From assembly GCA_023254055.1 (NCBI GenBank), contig JALQYN010000006.1, positions 1-50,365 on the forward strand: DNA of 50,365 nt, written 5' to 3'. Positions 8,749 to 16,442 of this stretch are shown piece by piece. Both the position numbers and the translations under genes were made by a program. Numbering within the stretch: position 1 is the first letter of the stretch; the number at the start of each line of letters is the position of its first letter. Under the pieces are notes generated by a model that searched no databases, had not been told where the DNA came from, and saw only the letters and a list, made by a program, of their open reading frames with translations. Origin of the DNA: Polaribacter sp. (GTDB lineage Bacteria > Bacteroidota > Bacteroidia > Flavobacteriales > Flavobacteriaceae).

Positions 8749-10200
8749 ATGTCAATTACTTTAAAGGGAGATCAAAAGATTACAGCAGTACCTACTACAA
8801 AAAGCAAAGCATTGCGTGTAAACTTAAATGCTCACATCTACGGAACATTTGCAGAAATAGGTGCTGGTCAAGAAACGGTTCGTAATTTTTTTAGAGCTGG
8901 TGGTGCGTCGGGGACTATTGCAAAAGCAATGAGTGCCTATGATAAAGATTTTTCTGACGCCATTTACGGTATCGAATCTGACAATCGTTATGTAACAGAG
9001 CCTCGATTAAAAACAATGCTTTCTCACGAAATAGAATTGATAGAAGAGCGATTGAGCAGAAAAAAACATCCCGATAAATTATTTTTTAGTTACGCCAACA
9101 CCGTTGCTACTATAAACTTTAGTAAAAAATTTAAAGGTCATGGTTGGGTTGGTATCCGCTTTCAATTAGACCCTTTAGAAGAATACAATGAGATTGTATT
9201 GCATTTACGTTTTAAAGAAACCGATGCGCGTTTACAACAAGAAACACTTGGGATTTTAGGTGTAAATTTAATTTACGGTGCGTTTTACATGAACGACAAC
9301 CCTAAAGAATTGGTAAGGTCGTTTTATGACAATTTAAATAAAGATCAGCTAGAAATTGATATGATTAATTTTTCTGGTCCGCGTTTTATGTATGTAGACA
9401 ATCGTTTGATGAGTTTGCAATTGGTTAAAAACGGAATGACAAATGCAGTAATGTTTGATTCTGAAGGGAACAACTTATTGCCTGCACAAATTCTATACAA
9501 AAAGAATATTTTGGCTTTACGTGGTAGTTTTAGACCGGTAACCAAAGTAAACATGGATATGTTTGAAAAGTCTAAAGAGTTGTTCTTTAGTGAGCGTAAA
9601 GTAGATCCGAAAAATTCACAAATTATTTTTGAGATTACCTTGGCAAATTTAAGAGCCGAAGGAGAAATAAATGAACGTGATTTCTTGGACAGAGCTGAAT
9701 TATTATGTTCTCTTGGTCAGAATGTAATGATTACAAACTTCCAAGAATACTACAAATTGGTAGAGTATTTTAGTGAATTTACAAAAGAAAGAATGGCATT
9801 AGCAATGGGAGTATATAACCTCATTCAGATTTTTGATGAAAAATATTATCGCAATGTAAGTGGTGGAATTTTAGAAGCTTTTGGAAAACTTTTCTATAGA
9901 GATTTAAAAATATACATGTACCCTTATAAAGATGAAAATACAGGCGAATACATTACAAGTGACAACTTAAAAGTACATCCAAGAATGAAAGAATTATACA
10001 AATTCTTTAAAAATAACGGAAGACTTATAGATATTAAAGACTACAATCCAGATATCCTACACATTTTCTCTAGAAGAGTTTTAAAAATGATTATGAGTAG
10101 CGAACCAGGATGGGAAGAGATGTTACCTGGAGGAATTGCAGAGTTGATAAAGAAAGACAGATTGTTTGGATACATTAAAAGAAAAAAATCAGTTAAATAA
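8749..10200 (+). CDS. Conserved Bacteroidota protein of unknown function (483 aa)
   Basis: The product is 483 aa, soluble, without a signal peptide. It resembles a well conserved flavobacterial protein usually carried under unreliable names such as 'TonB-dependent receptor'; the sequence shows no plug or barrel, so that name is not supported. Notable segments are LNAHIYGTFAEIGAGQETV near residues 28-46, an RAGGASGTIAKAMSAYDK segment, and a C-terminal region with LHIFSRRVLKM and WEEMLPGGIAELI. The N-terminal glycine-rich stretch could be a nucleotide-binding loop, but this is speculation. It has its own promoter (8698-8730). Confidence 0.75.
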   Translation: MSITLKGDQKITAVPTTKSKALRVNLNAHIYGTFAEIGAGQETVRNFFRAGGASGTIAKAMSAYDKDFSDAIYGIESDNRYVTEPRLKTMLSHEIELIEERLSRKKHPDKLFFSYANTVATINFSKKFKGHGWVGIRFQLDPLEEYNEIVLHLRFKETDARLQQETLGILGVNLIYGAFYMNDNPKELVRSFYDNLNKDQLEIDMINFSGPRFMYVDNRLMSLQLVKNGMTNAVMFDSEGNNLLPAQILYKKNILALRGSFRPVTKVNMDMFEKSKELFFSERKVDPKNSQIIFEITLANLRAEGEINERDFLDRAELLCSLGQNVMITNFQEYYKLVEYFSEFTKERMALAMGVYNLIQIFDEKYYRNVSGGILEAFGKLFYRDLKIYMYPYKDENTGEYITSDNLKVHPRMKELYKFFKNNGRLIDIKDYNPDILHIFSRRVLKMIMSSEPGWEEMLPGGIAELIKKDRLFGYIKRKKSVK

Positions 10201-10221
10201 TTTTTAACTTAAACCTTTTTG

Positions 10222-10229
10222 TATACTTG
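10222..10229 (+). promoter_or_regulatory. Probable -7 box of the ECF sigma operon
   Basis: TATACTTG matches TAnnTTTG at 7 of 8 positions and lies 23 bp before the TTG start at 10253. No clear -33 element was found. Confidence 0.4.
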
Positions 10230-10252
10230 TTGTCTAAAACAAAAACAATTAG

Positions 10253-10801
10253 TTGGTAGACGAAATAAATTTTATAGAACAGCTACAAAATGCTCAAACA
10301 AAAGAGCAAGCATTTAGAAAGCTTGTAGCAACTTATAAAGAGCGTTTGTATTGGCATATTCGTAAAATTGTTGTTTCTCATGATGATGCAGATGATGTTT
10401 TACAAAACACTTTTATTAAAATTTTTAGAGGAATTGATAATTTCAAACAAGAAAGTCAACTTTTCTCTTGGATGTATAGAATTGCAACGAACGAATCTAT
10501 TAGTTTTATCAATAAAAGAGCAAAAGAAAGAAATGTAGATATTACAGAATATCAACATAGCTTGGTTTCAAATTTAGACAGCGATCTTAATTTTGATGGT
10601 GATGCTATTCAGCTAATTTTACAGAAAGCCATACAAACATTGCCAACAAAACAACAATTGGTTTTTAATATGAAGTATTTTGATGAATTAAAATACAAAG
10701 ACATTTCAGATATATTAGAAACTTCTGAAGGTGCTTTAAAAGCATCTTATTTTCATGCAGTGAAAAAGATTGAAGATTATATAAAAAATAATGCACATTA
10801 A
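10253..10801 (+). CDS. ECF RNA polymerase sigma factor
   Basis: Group 4 (ECF) sigma-70 factor of 182 aa. Region 2 contains the typical DDADDVLQNTFIKIFRGI segment (about residues 43-62) and FSWMYRIATNESISFINKR. Region 4 has LPTKQQLVFNMKYFDELKYKDI and the DNA-recognition helix ETSEGALKASYFHAVKKI. The start is TTG: there is no in-frame ATG upstream or near it, and the encoded start VDEINFIEQ keeps the full family N-terminus. It is followed by a membrane anti-sigma-like gene (36 bp) and a periplasmic protein gene, a cell-envelope signalling operon. Confidence 0.9.
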   Translation: MVDEINFIEQLQNAQTKEQAFRKLVATYKERLYWHIRKIVVSHDDADDVLQNTFIKIFRGIDNFKQESQLFSWMYRIATNESISFINKRAKERNVDITEYQHSLVSNLDSDLNFDGDAIQLILQKAIQTLPTKQQLVFNMKYFDELKYKDISDILETSEGALKASYFHAVKKIEDYIKNNAH

Positions 10802-10837
10802 TTAAACCTTTAAGGAACTTTATAGTCTAAGAATTAA

Positions 10838-11380
10838 ATGAATACAAAAAATAAAAATAGTTTAGATTACATTAAGAGTATAACTCAGAACAAAAACGGG
10901 TTTTCTACTCCAGTAAACTACTTTGATTCTGTTGAAGATACTGTGTTTTCTAAAATAAAAGAGCAGTCATTTTCTAAAGAAAATGCATTTACTGCTCCGA
11001 AAGACTATTTTGAAAATTTTGAAGATTCGTTATTCGAAAAAATCAATTTCCCTAAAAAAGAAGTTAAAGTAATTTCGTTAAGAGCAAGATTGTTAAAAGT
11101 AATTCCTGCAGCAGCTGCAGCAAGTGTGTTGCTCTTTATCGGATTGAATTACTTTTCGTTTTCAGACACTGCTTCTTTTGAGTCTATTTCTTCTGAAGAG
11201 TTAGAAAATTGGTTAGATGAAAGTTATATCAATAATGCATCATCAACAGTTAATTTTGTTGATGCTGATTTTAAAGACAGTAATGTGCTAGAAGAAGTTT
11301 CATCTATAAAAGATGAAGATATATTAGAATATTTAAACACTATTGACAGTGCTACATTATTAACTGAAATAGAATCGTAA
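10838..11380 (+). CDS. Single-pass membrane protein, probable anti-sigma partner
   Basis: The product is 180 aa with one membrane helix at about residues 88-106 (VIPAAAAASVLLFIGLNYF). The cytoplasmic part holds two 19-residue copies of the same motif: FSTPVNYFDSVEDTVFSKI at 22-40 and FTAPKDYFENFEDSLFEKI at 51-69. This kind of F-x-x-P-x-x-YF motif is common in Bacteroidota proteins encoded next to ECF sigma factors. The periplasmic part is acidic. Its place directly after the sigma gene suggests it holds the sigma factor at the membrane; that is inference, since no classical zinc-binding ASD motif is seen. Its stop overlaps the next ATG by one base. Confidence 0.7.
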   Translation: MNTKNKNSLDYIKSITQNKNGFSTPVNYFDSVEDTVFSKIKEQSFSKENAFTAPKDYFENFEDSLFEKINFPKKEVKVISLRARLLKVIPAAAAASVLLFIGLNYFSFSDTASFESISSEELENWLDESYINNASSTVNFVDADFKDSNVLEEVSSIKDEDILEYLNTIDSATLLTEIES

Positions 11381-11844
11381 TGAATAAAAAAACATTTTTA
11401 CTTACACTTATTTTTGCGTTATTTATCAGCTTTCAAGTATTATCTCAAGAAAAAGGAAGTAGCAAGAAAATTAAAGCTTTAAAAGTTTCTTTTATCACAG
11501 AGAAACTTGCTTTAACTTCACAAGAAGCTTCTAAGTTCTGGCCTATATATAACAAGTTCGAAAAAGAACGTTATCAGTTATATCATGTAGAAAGAGCTGA
11601 AATGAAAAAGAAAATTGATGATTTAGGTGGAATTGATATGCTTTCTGAAAAACAAGCAGAAGTATTTACCAAAGACATGCTTGCTTTAGAGAAATTAGAT
11701 TACGAAACAAATGTTAGATATCAAAATGCGCTTAAAAAAGTAATTTCTTACAAAAAAATTGTAAAATTACATATGGTCGAAAGAGATTTTAACAGACAAC
11801 TCTTTAGACGTTATAAAAATCGAAAAGCAAAAAATAAAAAATAA
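11380..11844 (+). CDS. Periplasmic 'sensor of ECF sigma factor'-type protein
   Basis: The product is 154 aa with a signal peptide (MNKKTFLLTLIFALFISFQVLSQ). The mature protein is helical and highly charged, with the recurrent phrase FITEKLALTSQEASKFWPIYNKFE near residues 33-56, seen in Bacteroidota proteins annotated as sensors of ECF sigma factors and loosely like the Spy/CpxP LTxxQ helical fold. The tail is very basic (RRYKNRKAKNKK). It is the third gene of the sigma operon, coupled by a TAATG junction, and followed by a strong terminator. It probably senses envelope state for the sigma/anti-sigma pair; this is inferred from context. Confidence 0.7.
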   Translation: MNKKTFLLTLIFALFISFQVLSQEKGSSKKIKALKVSFITEKLALTSQEASKFWPIYNKFEKERYQLYHVERAEMKKKIDDLGGIDMLSEKQAEVFTKDMLALEKLDYETNVRYQNALKKVISYKKIVKLHMVERDFNRQLFRRYKNRKAKNKK

Positions 11845-11852
11845 TGGCACAT

Positions 11853-11887
11853 AAAAAAAGGAGCACTGTTTAGTGCTCCTTTTTTTA
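11853..11887. terminator. Bidirectional intrinsic terminator
   Basis: Stem GGAGCACT (11860-11867), loop GTTT, stem AGTGCTCC (11872-11879), with an A run before it and a T run (11880-11887) after it. It sits between the convergent sigma operon and the 67-aa gene, so it can end transcription from both sides. Confidence 0.9.
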
Positions 11888-12088
11888 TTGCTTTTTTTCT
11901 ATAATTGCTAAGCAAACAAATAACTCTGGTTTGTTAGATGTAAATTGCTTAATCCAAATTGTTAATTCATTTACTTCATGAGGCAACAATCTTTTTAGTG
12001 CTTTTTCTAATTCTTTACAGAACAAATCTGCATTAAAACTTACTTTTTTTAGTACCGTTTTTGTGTACTCAAACATTGCTCTTGCCAT
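11885..12088 (-). CDS. Small conserved flavobacterial protein (67 aa)
   Basis: The product is 67 aa, cytoplasmic, beginning MARAMFEYTKTVLKKVSF and containing LFCKELEKALKRLLPHEVNEL. I recognise it as the type of short protein conserved among flavobacteria, but no function is known to me. Its start is the ATG at 12088. Its stop lies in the T run of the shared terminator. The intact frame, codon use like that of its neighbours and flanking terminators support it as a real gene. Confidence 0.65.
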   Translation of the reverse strand: MARAMFEYTKTVLKKVSFNADLFCKELEKALKRLLPHEVNELTIWIKQFTSNKPELFVCLAIIEKKQ

Positions 12089-12156
12089 ACTTGATCTAGT
12101 TGTTTTAAGTTAAACGATTCATTTTCTACTTTAGTATTAAAGCATGGTAAAAGTAC

Positions 12157-12189
12157 AAAAAAAAATCACCTTTTTTCAAAGATGATTTT
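12157..12189 (-). terminator. Intrinsic terminator of the 87-aa gene
   Basis: On the minus strand AAAATCATCTTT, loop GAAA, AAAGGTGATTTT forms a 12-bp stem (one G-U pair) followed by a run of T. It lies 23 bp past the stop at 12212. Confidence 0.75.
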
Positions 12190-12211
12190 ATAAAAATACG
12201 TTAATATAACG

Positions 12212-12475
12212 TTATAATTTATTTAATTTTTCTACTAATACATTTGCTTTAGCTTCTAACTCTGTATTGATAGCTTTGTAATGAGCTCTTTTGTTTTCAA
12301 CATTTTTAGCATGTACTTTTTCAATTAACACATCAAATGTTTCAATAGCTTCATCAATAATAGCTTCTGTTTTTTTCGAGTTAGCAGGAGTTAACATTTG
12401 AGCGATGTAGCACTCTTCGATGATATCTCCTAAAGTATAATTAATATCTTTTTTTAAATTTTTTACGCTTGCCAT
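12212..12475 (-). CDS. Small helical conserved protein (87 aa)
   Basis: The product is 87 aa, all-helical and acidic with no signal or membrane segment: MASVKNLKKDINYTLGDIIEEC at the start and an ETFDVLIEKVHAKNVENKRAHYK helix later, likely coiled coil. It resembles a small hypothetical protein conserved across Flavobacteriaceae. It has a consensus -7 box upstream (12496-12503) and a terminator downstream, so it appears to be a single-gene transcript. No function can be given. Confidence 0.7.
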   Translation of the reverse strand: MASVKNLKKDINYTLGDIIEECYIAQMLTPANSKKTEAIIDEAIETFDVLIEKVHAKNVENKRAHYKAINTELEAKANVLVEKLNKL

Positions 12476-12495
12476 AATCTTCTTTATTTTGGATG

Positions 12496-12503
12496 CAAAT
12501 TTA
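12496..12503 (-). promoter_or_regulatory. -7 promoter box of the 87-aa gene
   Basis: CAAATTTA on + is TAAATTTG on the minus strand, a perfect TAnnTTTG, 20 bp before the ATG at 12475. Confidence 0.55.
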
Positions 12504-12537
12504 CTATAATAATTTGATTTAAAACATAATAATTAAA

Positions 12538-13620
12538 TTACATTTTCTCATACATCGATCTTAATTTTTCTCGTGTTATTGTTTTCTGCCAGTCTTTCCC
12601 TAAAGCATTTTCCCATAACGGAACCAAACTAAGAGAAACATCTATCATAATGTCAAATTCTTTATCCGTTAAATCTTTACACAGCCCTTTAGGAATATGA
12701 ATATTATGCTTTTCAACCATTTGTTTAAATTCTGCAACACCTTCTGGATAAAACTCTTCTAATTGATCAAATACGATACAGTTTCCAATTCCGTGTTTTG
12801 TTCCCAATAAATATGAAAGTCCATAACTCATTGCATGCGCAACACCTACTTGAGAATAAGCGATACTCATTCCGCCATGCCAAGAAGCCATCATTAATTT
12901 ATCTTGACCGTCTTCATCACGGCTATCTTTTTCTAAATACACTTCTCTACATAAGTCCAGCGATTTTTCACCATAACTCTGACTAAAAGCATTTAAAAAA
13001 GTACCTGTTAACGATTCAATACAATGAATATAACAATCCATTCCTGTATAAAACCATTGGTTTGTTGGTACATCTTTACATAATTCTGGATCTAAAACCA
13101 CTTGATCAAAAGGTGTATAATCAGAATTCATTCCTAATTTACGTTCTGGTCCTGTTAACACAGTGGTTCTTGAAACCTCTGCTCCTGTTCCAGAAATTGT
13201 CGGAATTCCAACATGATAAACGCCTTGGTTTTTCACCAAATCCCAACCTTGATAATCTGCAGAGCTTCCTGGGTTTGTTAACATCAATGCAACAGCTTTT
13301 GCATAATCTAACATGGTACCTCCTCCAATTCCGATAATTCCAGACGGAATCTCATCAAATTCAGCTACGATTGCATCTCTATATCCATCAACATAAGTAG
13401 TTTTTGGTTCTTCCTCTGCACTAACGTATATGATTTTATCATTAAAGTGCAATGGAATTCTACTGATTAACCAGTCGTTTCCTTTAAAAACATCATCTAC
13501 AATAAATATAAATGGTGCTTTTTCACTCACACGTTTTTCACTTAATATCTCATCTAATTGATTAAAACATCCTCTACCAAAAACAACGCGAGGAACCATT
13601 GGAAAATTTCTAAAACTCAT
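12538..13620 (-). CDS. kdnB: 3-deoxy-manno-octulosonate 8-oxidase KdnB
   Basis: Iron-containing alcohol dehydrogenase family enzyme of 360 aa. KdnB oxidises C8 of Kdo, and KdnA then transaminates it to 8-amino-3,8-dideoxy-octulosonate (Kdo8N) for the lipopolysaccharide inner core. The nucleotide-binding GIGGGTMLDYAKAVA is at about 97-111; metal ligands visible are Asp195 and His199 (GMDCYIHC), His262 (GVAHAMSYG) and His276 (GTKHGIGN). Assignment to KdnB rather than a generic alcohol dehydrogenase rests on the overall sequence and on kdnA and kdsB nearby. It has its own -7 box at 13641-13648, just past the HAD gene's stop. Confidence 0.85.
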   Translation of the reverse strand: MSFRNFPMVPRVVFGRGCFNQLDEILSEKRVSEKAPFIFIVDDVFKGNDWLISRIPLHFNDKIIYVSAEEEPKTTYVDGYRDAIVAEFDEIPSGIIGIGGGTMLDYAKAVALMLTNPGSSADYQGWDLVKNQGVYHVGIPTISGTGAEVSRTTVLTGPERKLGMNSDYTPFDQVVLDPELCKDVPTNQWFYTGMDCYIHCIESLTGTFLNAFSQSYGEKSLDLCREVYLEKDSRDEDGQDKLMMASWHGGMSIAYSQVGVAHAMSYGLSYLLGTKHGIGNCIVFDQLEEFYPEGVAEFKQMVEKHNIHIPKGLCKDLTDKEFDIMIDVSLSLVPLWENALGKDWQKTITREKLRSMYEKM

Positions 13621-13640
13621 TCTGTTTAATTTATTTGTTG

Positions 13641-13648
13641 CAAAAATA
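13641..13648 (-). promoter_or_regulatory. -7 promoter box of kdnB
   Basis: CAAAAATA on + reads TATTTTTG on the minus strand (TAnnTTTG), 20 bp upstream of the kdnB ATG, allowing kdnB expression independent of the HAD gene. Confidence 0.5.
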
Positions 13649-13655
13649 CATCAAT

Positions 13656-14348
13656 CTAGAGAAAAGTTAGTATTTCTGATACTTTTTTTACTGTTTTATA
13701 CTCTGTAGTTGATTGTTCTTGAACAGATACCTCTTCATGAGCCCAAGTGGTATGAAATGGAACATGAATGGCAGATGCACCAATAGTTACCAAAGGAAGA
13801 ATATCTGATTTCAAGGAATTCCCAACCATTAATAGCTGTTTCGGAGTAATATCTAAATGTGCAATTAACTTTTGATAATCAGCTTCTTTTTTATCACTCA
13901 TTACCTCTATATGATGAAAATATTGTAACAAACCCGATTTTTCTAATTTACGTTCCTGATCTAACAAATCTCCTTTGGTAGCAACAATTAACTTGTATTT
14001 TCCATGCAAAGACTTTAAAACCATTTCAACATCTTCTAGCAACTCAATTGGTTTTTCTAGCATTTCTTTTCCAATGTTCAAAATATCGTTTAACAATTTG
14101 GGGCTTAAATTGTAATTAGAAATTTCTAATGCACATTCTACCATAGACAGCATAAAACCTTTAACTCCATAACCATAAATAGAGAGGTTTTTTATTTCTG
14201 TTTTAAACAACTCTTGATCTATTTTATTTTCTGTTTCATAGGCAGATAATAATCTTGCAAACTGTTGTTCTGCTTCTCTAAAATAGGTTTCGTTTACCCA
14301 AAGGGTATCGTCTGCATCAAAAGCTATTACTTTACTATTCTTGTACAT
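13656..14348 (-). CDS. HAD-superfamily hydrolase
   Basis: Cytoplasmic HAD phosphatase of 230 aa. Motif I is FDADDT (Asp11, Asp13), motif II is probably VATKGD, and motifs III/IV are the lysine before ADY and the aspartate in VGNSLKSDILP. The large helical cap after motif I resembles the COG1011/phosphoglycolate-phosphatase-like branch rather than the short, capless KdsC (Kdo-8-phosphate phosphatase, about 170 aa). Lying between kdnB and kdsB, it might act on a sugar phosphate, but that is inference. A terminator separates it from kdsB. Confidence 0.75.
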   Translation of the reverse strand: MYKNSKVIAFDADDTLWVNETYFREAEQQFARLLSAYETENKIDQELFKTEIKNLSIYGYGVKGFMLSMVECALEISNYNLSPKLLNDILNIGKEMLEKPIELLEDVEMVLKSLHGKYKLIVATKGDLLDQERKLEKSGLLQYFHHIEVMSDKKEADYQKLIAHLDITPKQLLMVGNSLKSDILPLVTIGASAIHVPFHTTWAHEEVSVQEQSTTEYKTVKKVSEILTFL

Positions 14349-14350
14349 GC

Positions 14351-14390
14351 TTTAAAATTAAAAAACCTCATAAAATAATATGAGGTTTTT
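14351..14390 (-). terminator. Intrinsic terminator after kdsB
   Basis: Stem AAAAACCTCATA (14361-14372), loop AAATAA, stem TATGAGGTTTTT (14379-14390). On the minus strand the hairpin is 5 bp past the kdsB stop and followed by a U-rich stretch. It would end the kdnA-kdsB transcript before the HAD gene. Confidence 0.8.
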
Positions 14391-14394
14391 GTTT

Positions 14395-15126
14395 TTAATT
14401 TTCTAAATATTTTTGCGCTTTAATCAAATCCTCTGGTGTATCTATTTCGATTCCCATAAAATCTGTTTCAACCATTTTAATTTTCTTTCCATATTCTAAA
14501 TAACGGATACACTCAATTTTTTCAGTTGCTTCTAAAGAACGCATTGGCAAATGATAAAAATCTAAAATAGCTTGTTTTCTAAACGCATACACACCAATAT
14601 GCTCAAAATAACGAGCTCCTGCGTTTTTATCTCTTGGATACGGAATTGGAGAGCGAGAAAAATACAAAGCAAAATCATTTTCATCTACAATTACTTTTAC
14701 ATAATTGGGGTCTGTAATGTCTTTCCAATCCGTAATCTCTTGCATTAAAGAAGCCAAATCAATTTGTGCGGCATCTTCTCCTTTAAAAACTTTTAAAACT
14801 TCTTCTAAAGGTTCTTTTTTTACAAAAGGTTCATCACCTTGAACATTTACTACAATATCCACATCCAAATTCTCTACAGCTTCAGCAATTCTATCAGAAC
14901 CACATTCGTGTTCTTTGATACTCATAATTGCTTTCCCCCCAAATCGCTCTACTTCATTTTTAATGATTTCACTATCAGTAACCACATACACATCATCAAA
15001 CAATGCTGTTTTTACGGTCGCTTCATAGGTTCTTACAATTACAGGTTTACCTCCTAAATCTGCCATTAATTTACCTGGAAATCGAGTAGCTCCATAACGA
15101 GCTGGTATCATTGCAATAACTTTCAT
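14395..15126 (-). CDS. kdsB: 3-deoxy-manno-octulosonate cytidylyltransferase
   Basis: KdsB activates Kdo (or its 8-amino derivative) with CTP to give the CMP-sugar used for lipid A core assembly. The 243-aa length is normal. The N-terminal nucleotide-binding motif [13 protein letters not shown] is at residues 7-19, followed by [17 protein letters not shown] near 94-102 and [11 protein letters not shown]. It lies directly downstream of kdnA (52 bp) in the same direction. This fits the known preference of some KdsB enzymes, for instance in Shewanella, for 8-amino-Kdo. No membrane segment. Confidence 0.93.
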   Translation of the reverse strand: MKVIAMIPARYGATRFPGKLMADLGGKPVIVRTYEATVKTALFDDVYVVTDSEIIKNEVERFGGKAIMSIKEHECGSDRIAEAVENLDVDIVVNVQGDEPFVKKEPLEEVLKVFKGEDAAQIDLASLMQEITDWKDITDPNYVKVIVDENDFALYFSRSPIPYPRDKNAGARYFEHIGVYAFRKQAILDFYHLPMRSLEATEKIECIRYLEYGKKIKMVETDFMGIEIDTPEDLIKAQKYLEN

Positions 15127-15146
15127 TCTTTATGAATTTTAGTAAT

Positions 15147-15171
15147 GAGATTCCTGCTTTCGCAGAATAAC
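15147..15171. repeat. Degenerate interspersed palindrome
   Basis: GAGATTCCTGCTTTCGCAG with a trailing AATAAC resembles the dispersed palindrome seen elsewhere as GTCATTCC...GGAATCT. It lies in the 52-bp gap between kdsB and kdnA. Confidence 0.45.
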
Positions 15172-15178
15172 TTTAAAT

Positions 15179-16372
15179 CTATAATACCGATTTAATTGCT
15201 GCAACCATTTGAGTTGCTCTTTCGTTAACTTGTTCTTCTGTCCAAGATAATTTTATCAAACAAGAAATATTTCTTGAAATGATATCGTCTGATTGAGAAA
15301 AATCTGTTGTATGTAAATCTTGCATTCCGTTTACTATTTCATCTGATAAAGGAAACAAAGAAACTTGATCTTTTAAATGATTCCATTTACGCACATAGTG
15401 CCAATCATTTTCGTAATAATTCCAATATGCATCAACTCCATGTGTTTTAAATGCAGCAACAACTTTATCTGTCAATTCTTTGGTTGGCATAAAGAAAGAT
15501 AAAAAGCCTGCGCTATCTCCTGCTTCATCTGGAATTCTTCTAAAAGAAACTTCTGGAATTGTAGCCAGTGCTTCTTTTAATACTTTTTTATTTTTGCGTT
15601 GAATGGCTACAAAATCATCCAAACGTCTTGCTTGTGCTAAACCAACAGCGGCATTCAACTCAGAAATTCTAAAATTATATCCTAAAAATGGATGTGTTTC
15701 TGCACCTCTGTCATTTCCAACATGATCGTGACCATGGTCTGTATAATGATCTGCGTTGATTGCTAAATTTGGATCATTTGTAATCATTGCTCCTCCTTCA
15801 CCACAAGTTATTGTTTTTACATAATCAAACGAAAAACAACCTGCATCTCCAATTGTTCCTAATTTTTGACCTTTATAAGAACCTCCAATAGCTTGACAAG
15901 CGTCTTCTAATAAGATTAAATTGTGCTTATTACAAATCGCTTTCAGCGCATCTAAATCTGCCATAGAGCCACACATGTGAACCGGCATTACTACCTTTGT
16001 TTTTGTTGTTATTGCAGCTTCAACAGCTTTTGGATCTAAGGTTAACGTATCATCTATATCTACTAAAATTGGCGTTGCTCCAGCAGCTAAAATAGACTCA
16101 AAACTTGCAACAAATGTAAATGTTGGCATAATTACTTCGTCTCCTGCTCCAACTCCTAATACAGCTAACGCAACATTTAATGCAGTTGTACCGCTACTTG
16201 TTAATTGGGCGTATTTTACCCCTAAGGTATTTTGTAATTCTTGTTCTAGCTCTTTTGCTTTCCAATGTCCGTTTCTAGCTCCATCAAATCCGTAACGCAT
16301 TAAAACTCCACTTTCTAAAACGTCGTTTACTTCTTTGCGTTCTGCATCTCCAAATAATTCAAATCCTGGCAT
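15179..16372 (-). CDS. kdnA: 8-amino-3,8-dideoxy-octulosonate transaminase KdnA
   Basis: PLP-dependent aminotransferase of the DegT/DnrJ/EryC1/StrS family, 397 aa. It adds the amino group to 8-oxo-Kdo made by KdnB, giving Kdo8N. The PLP lysine is Lys186 in CFSFDYVKTITCGEGG; the aspartate in EDACQAIGG (near 156) holds the pyridine ring; TSSGTTAL near 58-65 binds phosphate. The start is placed at MPGFELFG (16372): the longer frame begins at a TTG inside a perfect -7 promoter box (16397-16404). Assignment to KdnA is supported by kdnB and kdsB in the same cluster. Confidence 0.87.
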   Translation of the reverse strand: MPGFELFGDAERKEVNDVLESGVLMRYGFDGARNGHWKAKELEQELQNTLGVKYAQLTSSGTTALNVALAVLGVGAGDEVIMPTFTFVASFESILAAGATPILVDIDDTLTLDPKAVEAAITTKTKVVMPVHMCGSMADLDALKAICNKHNLILLEDACQAIGGSYKGQKLGTIGDAGCFSFDYVKTITCGEGGAMITNDPNLAINADHYTDHGHDHVGNDRGAETHPFLGYNFRISELNAAVGLAQARRLDDFVAIQRKNKKVLKEALATIPEVSFRRIPDEAGDSAGFLSFFMPTKELTDKVVAAFKTHGVDAYWNYYENDWHYVRKWNHLKDQVSLFPLSDEIVNGMQDLHTTDFSQSDDIISRNISCLIKLSWTEEQVNERATQMVAAIKSVL

Positions 16373-16396
16373 TTTTATAAATTTTAAATGAAGCTT

Positions 16397-16404
16397 CAAA
16401 GATA
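16397..16404 (-). promoter_or_regulatory. -7 promoter box of kdnA-kdsB
   Basis: CAAAGATA on + is TATCTTTG on the minus strand, a perfect TAnnTTTG, 24 bp upstream of the kdnA ATG. It rules out the upstream TTG at 16399 as start. Confidence 0.55.
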
Positions 16405-16442
16405 AAGAATTAATCCTTGATTTTAATGAAGATTAAAGTGAG

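Noticed and set aside
8749..10200. Calling the 483-aa protein a TonB-dependent receptor
   Set aside because: No signal peptide, plug domain, TonB box or barrel is seen.
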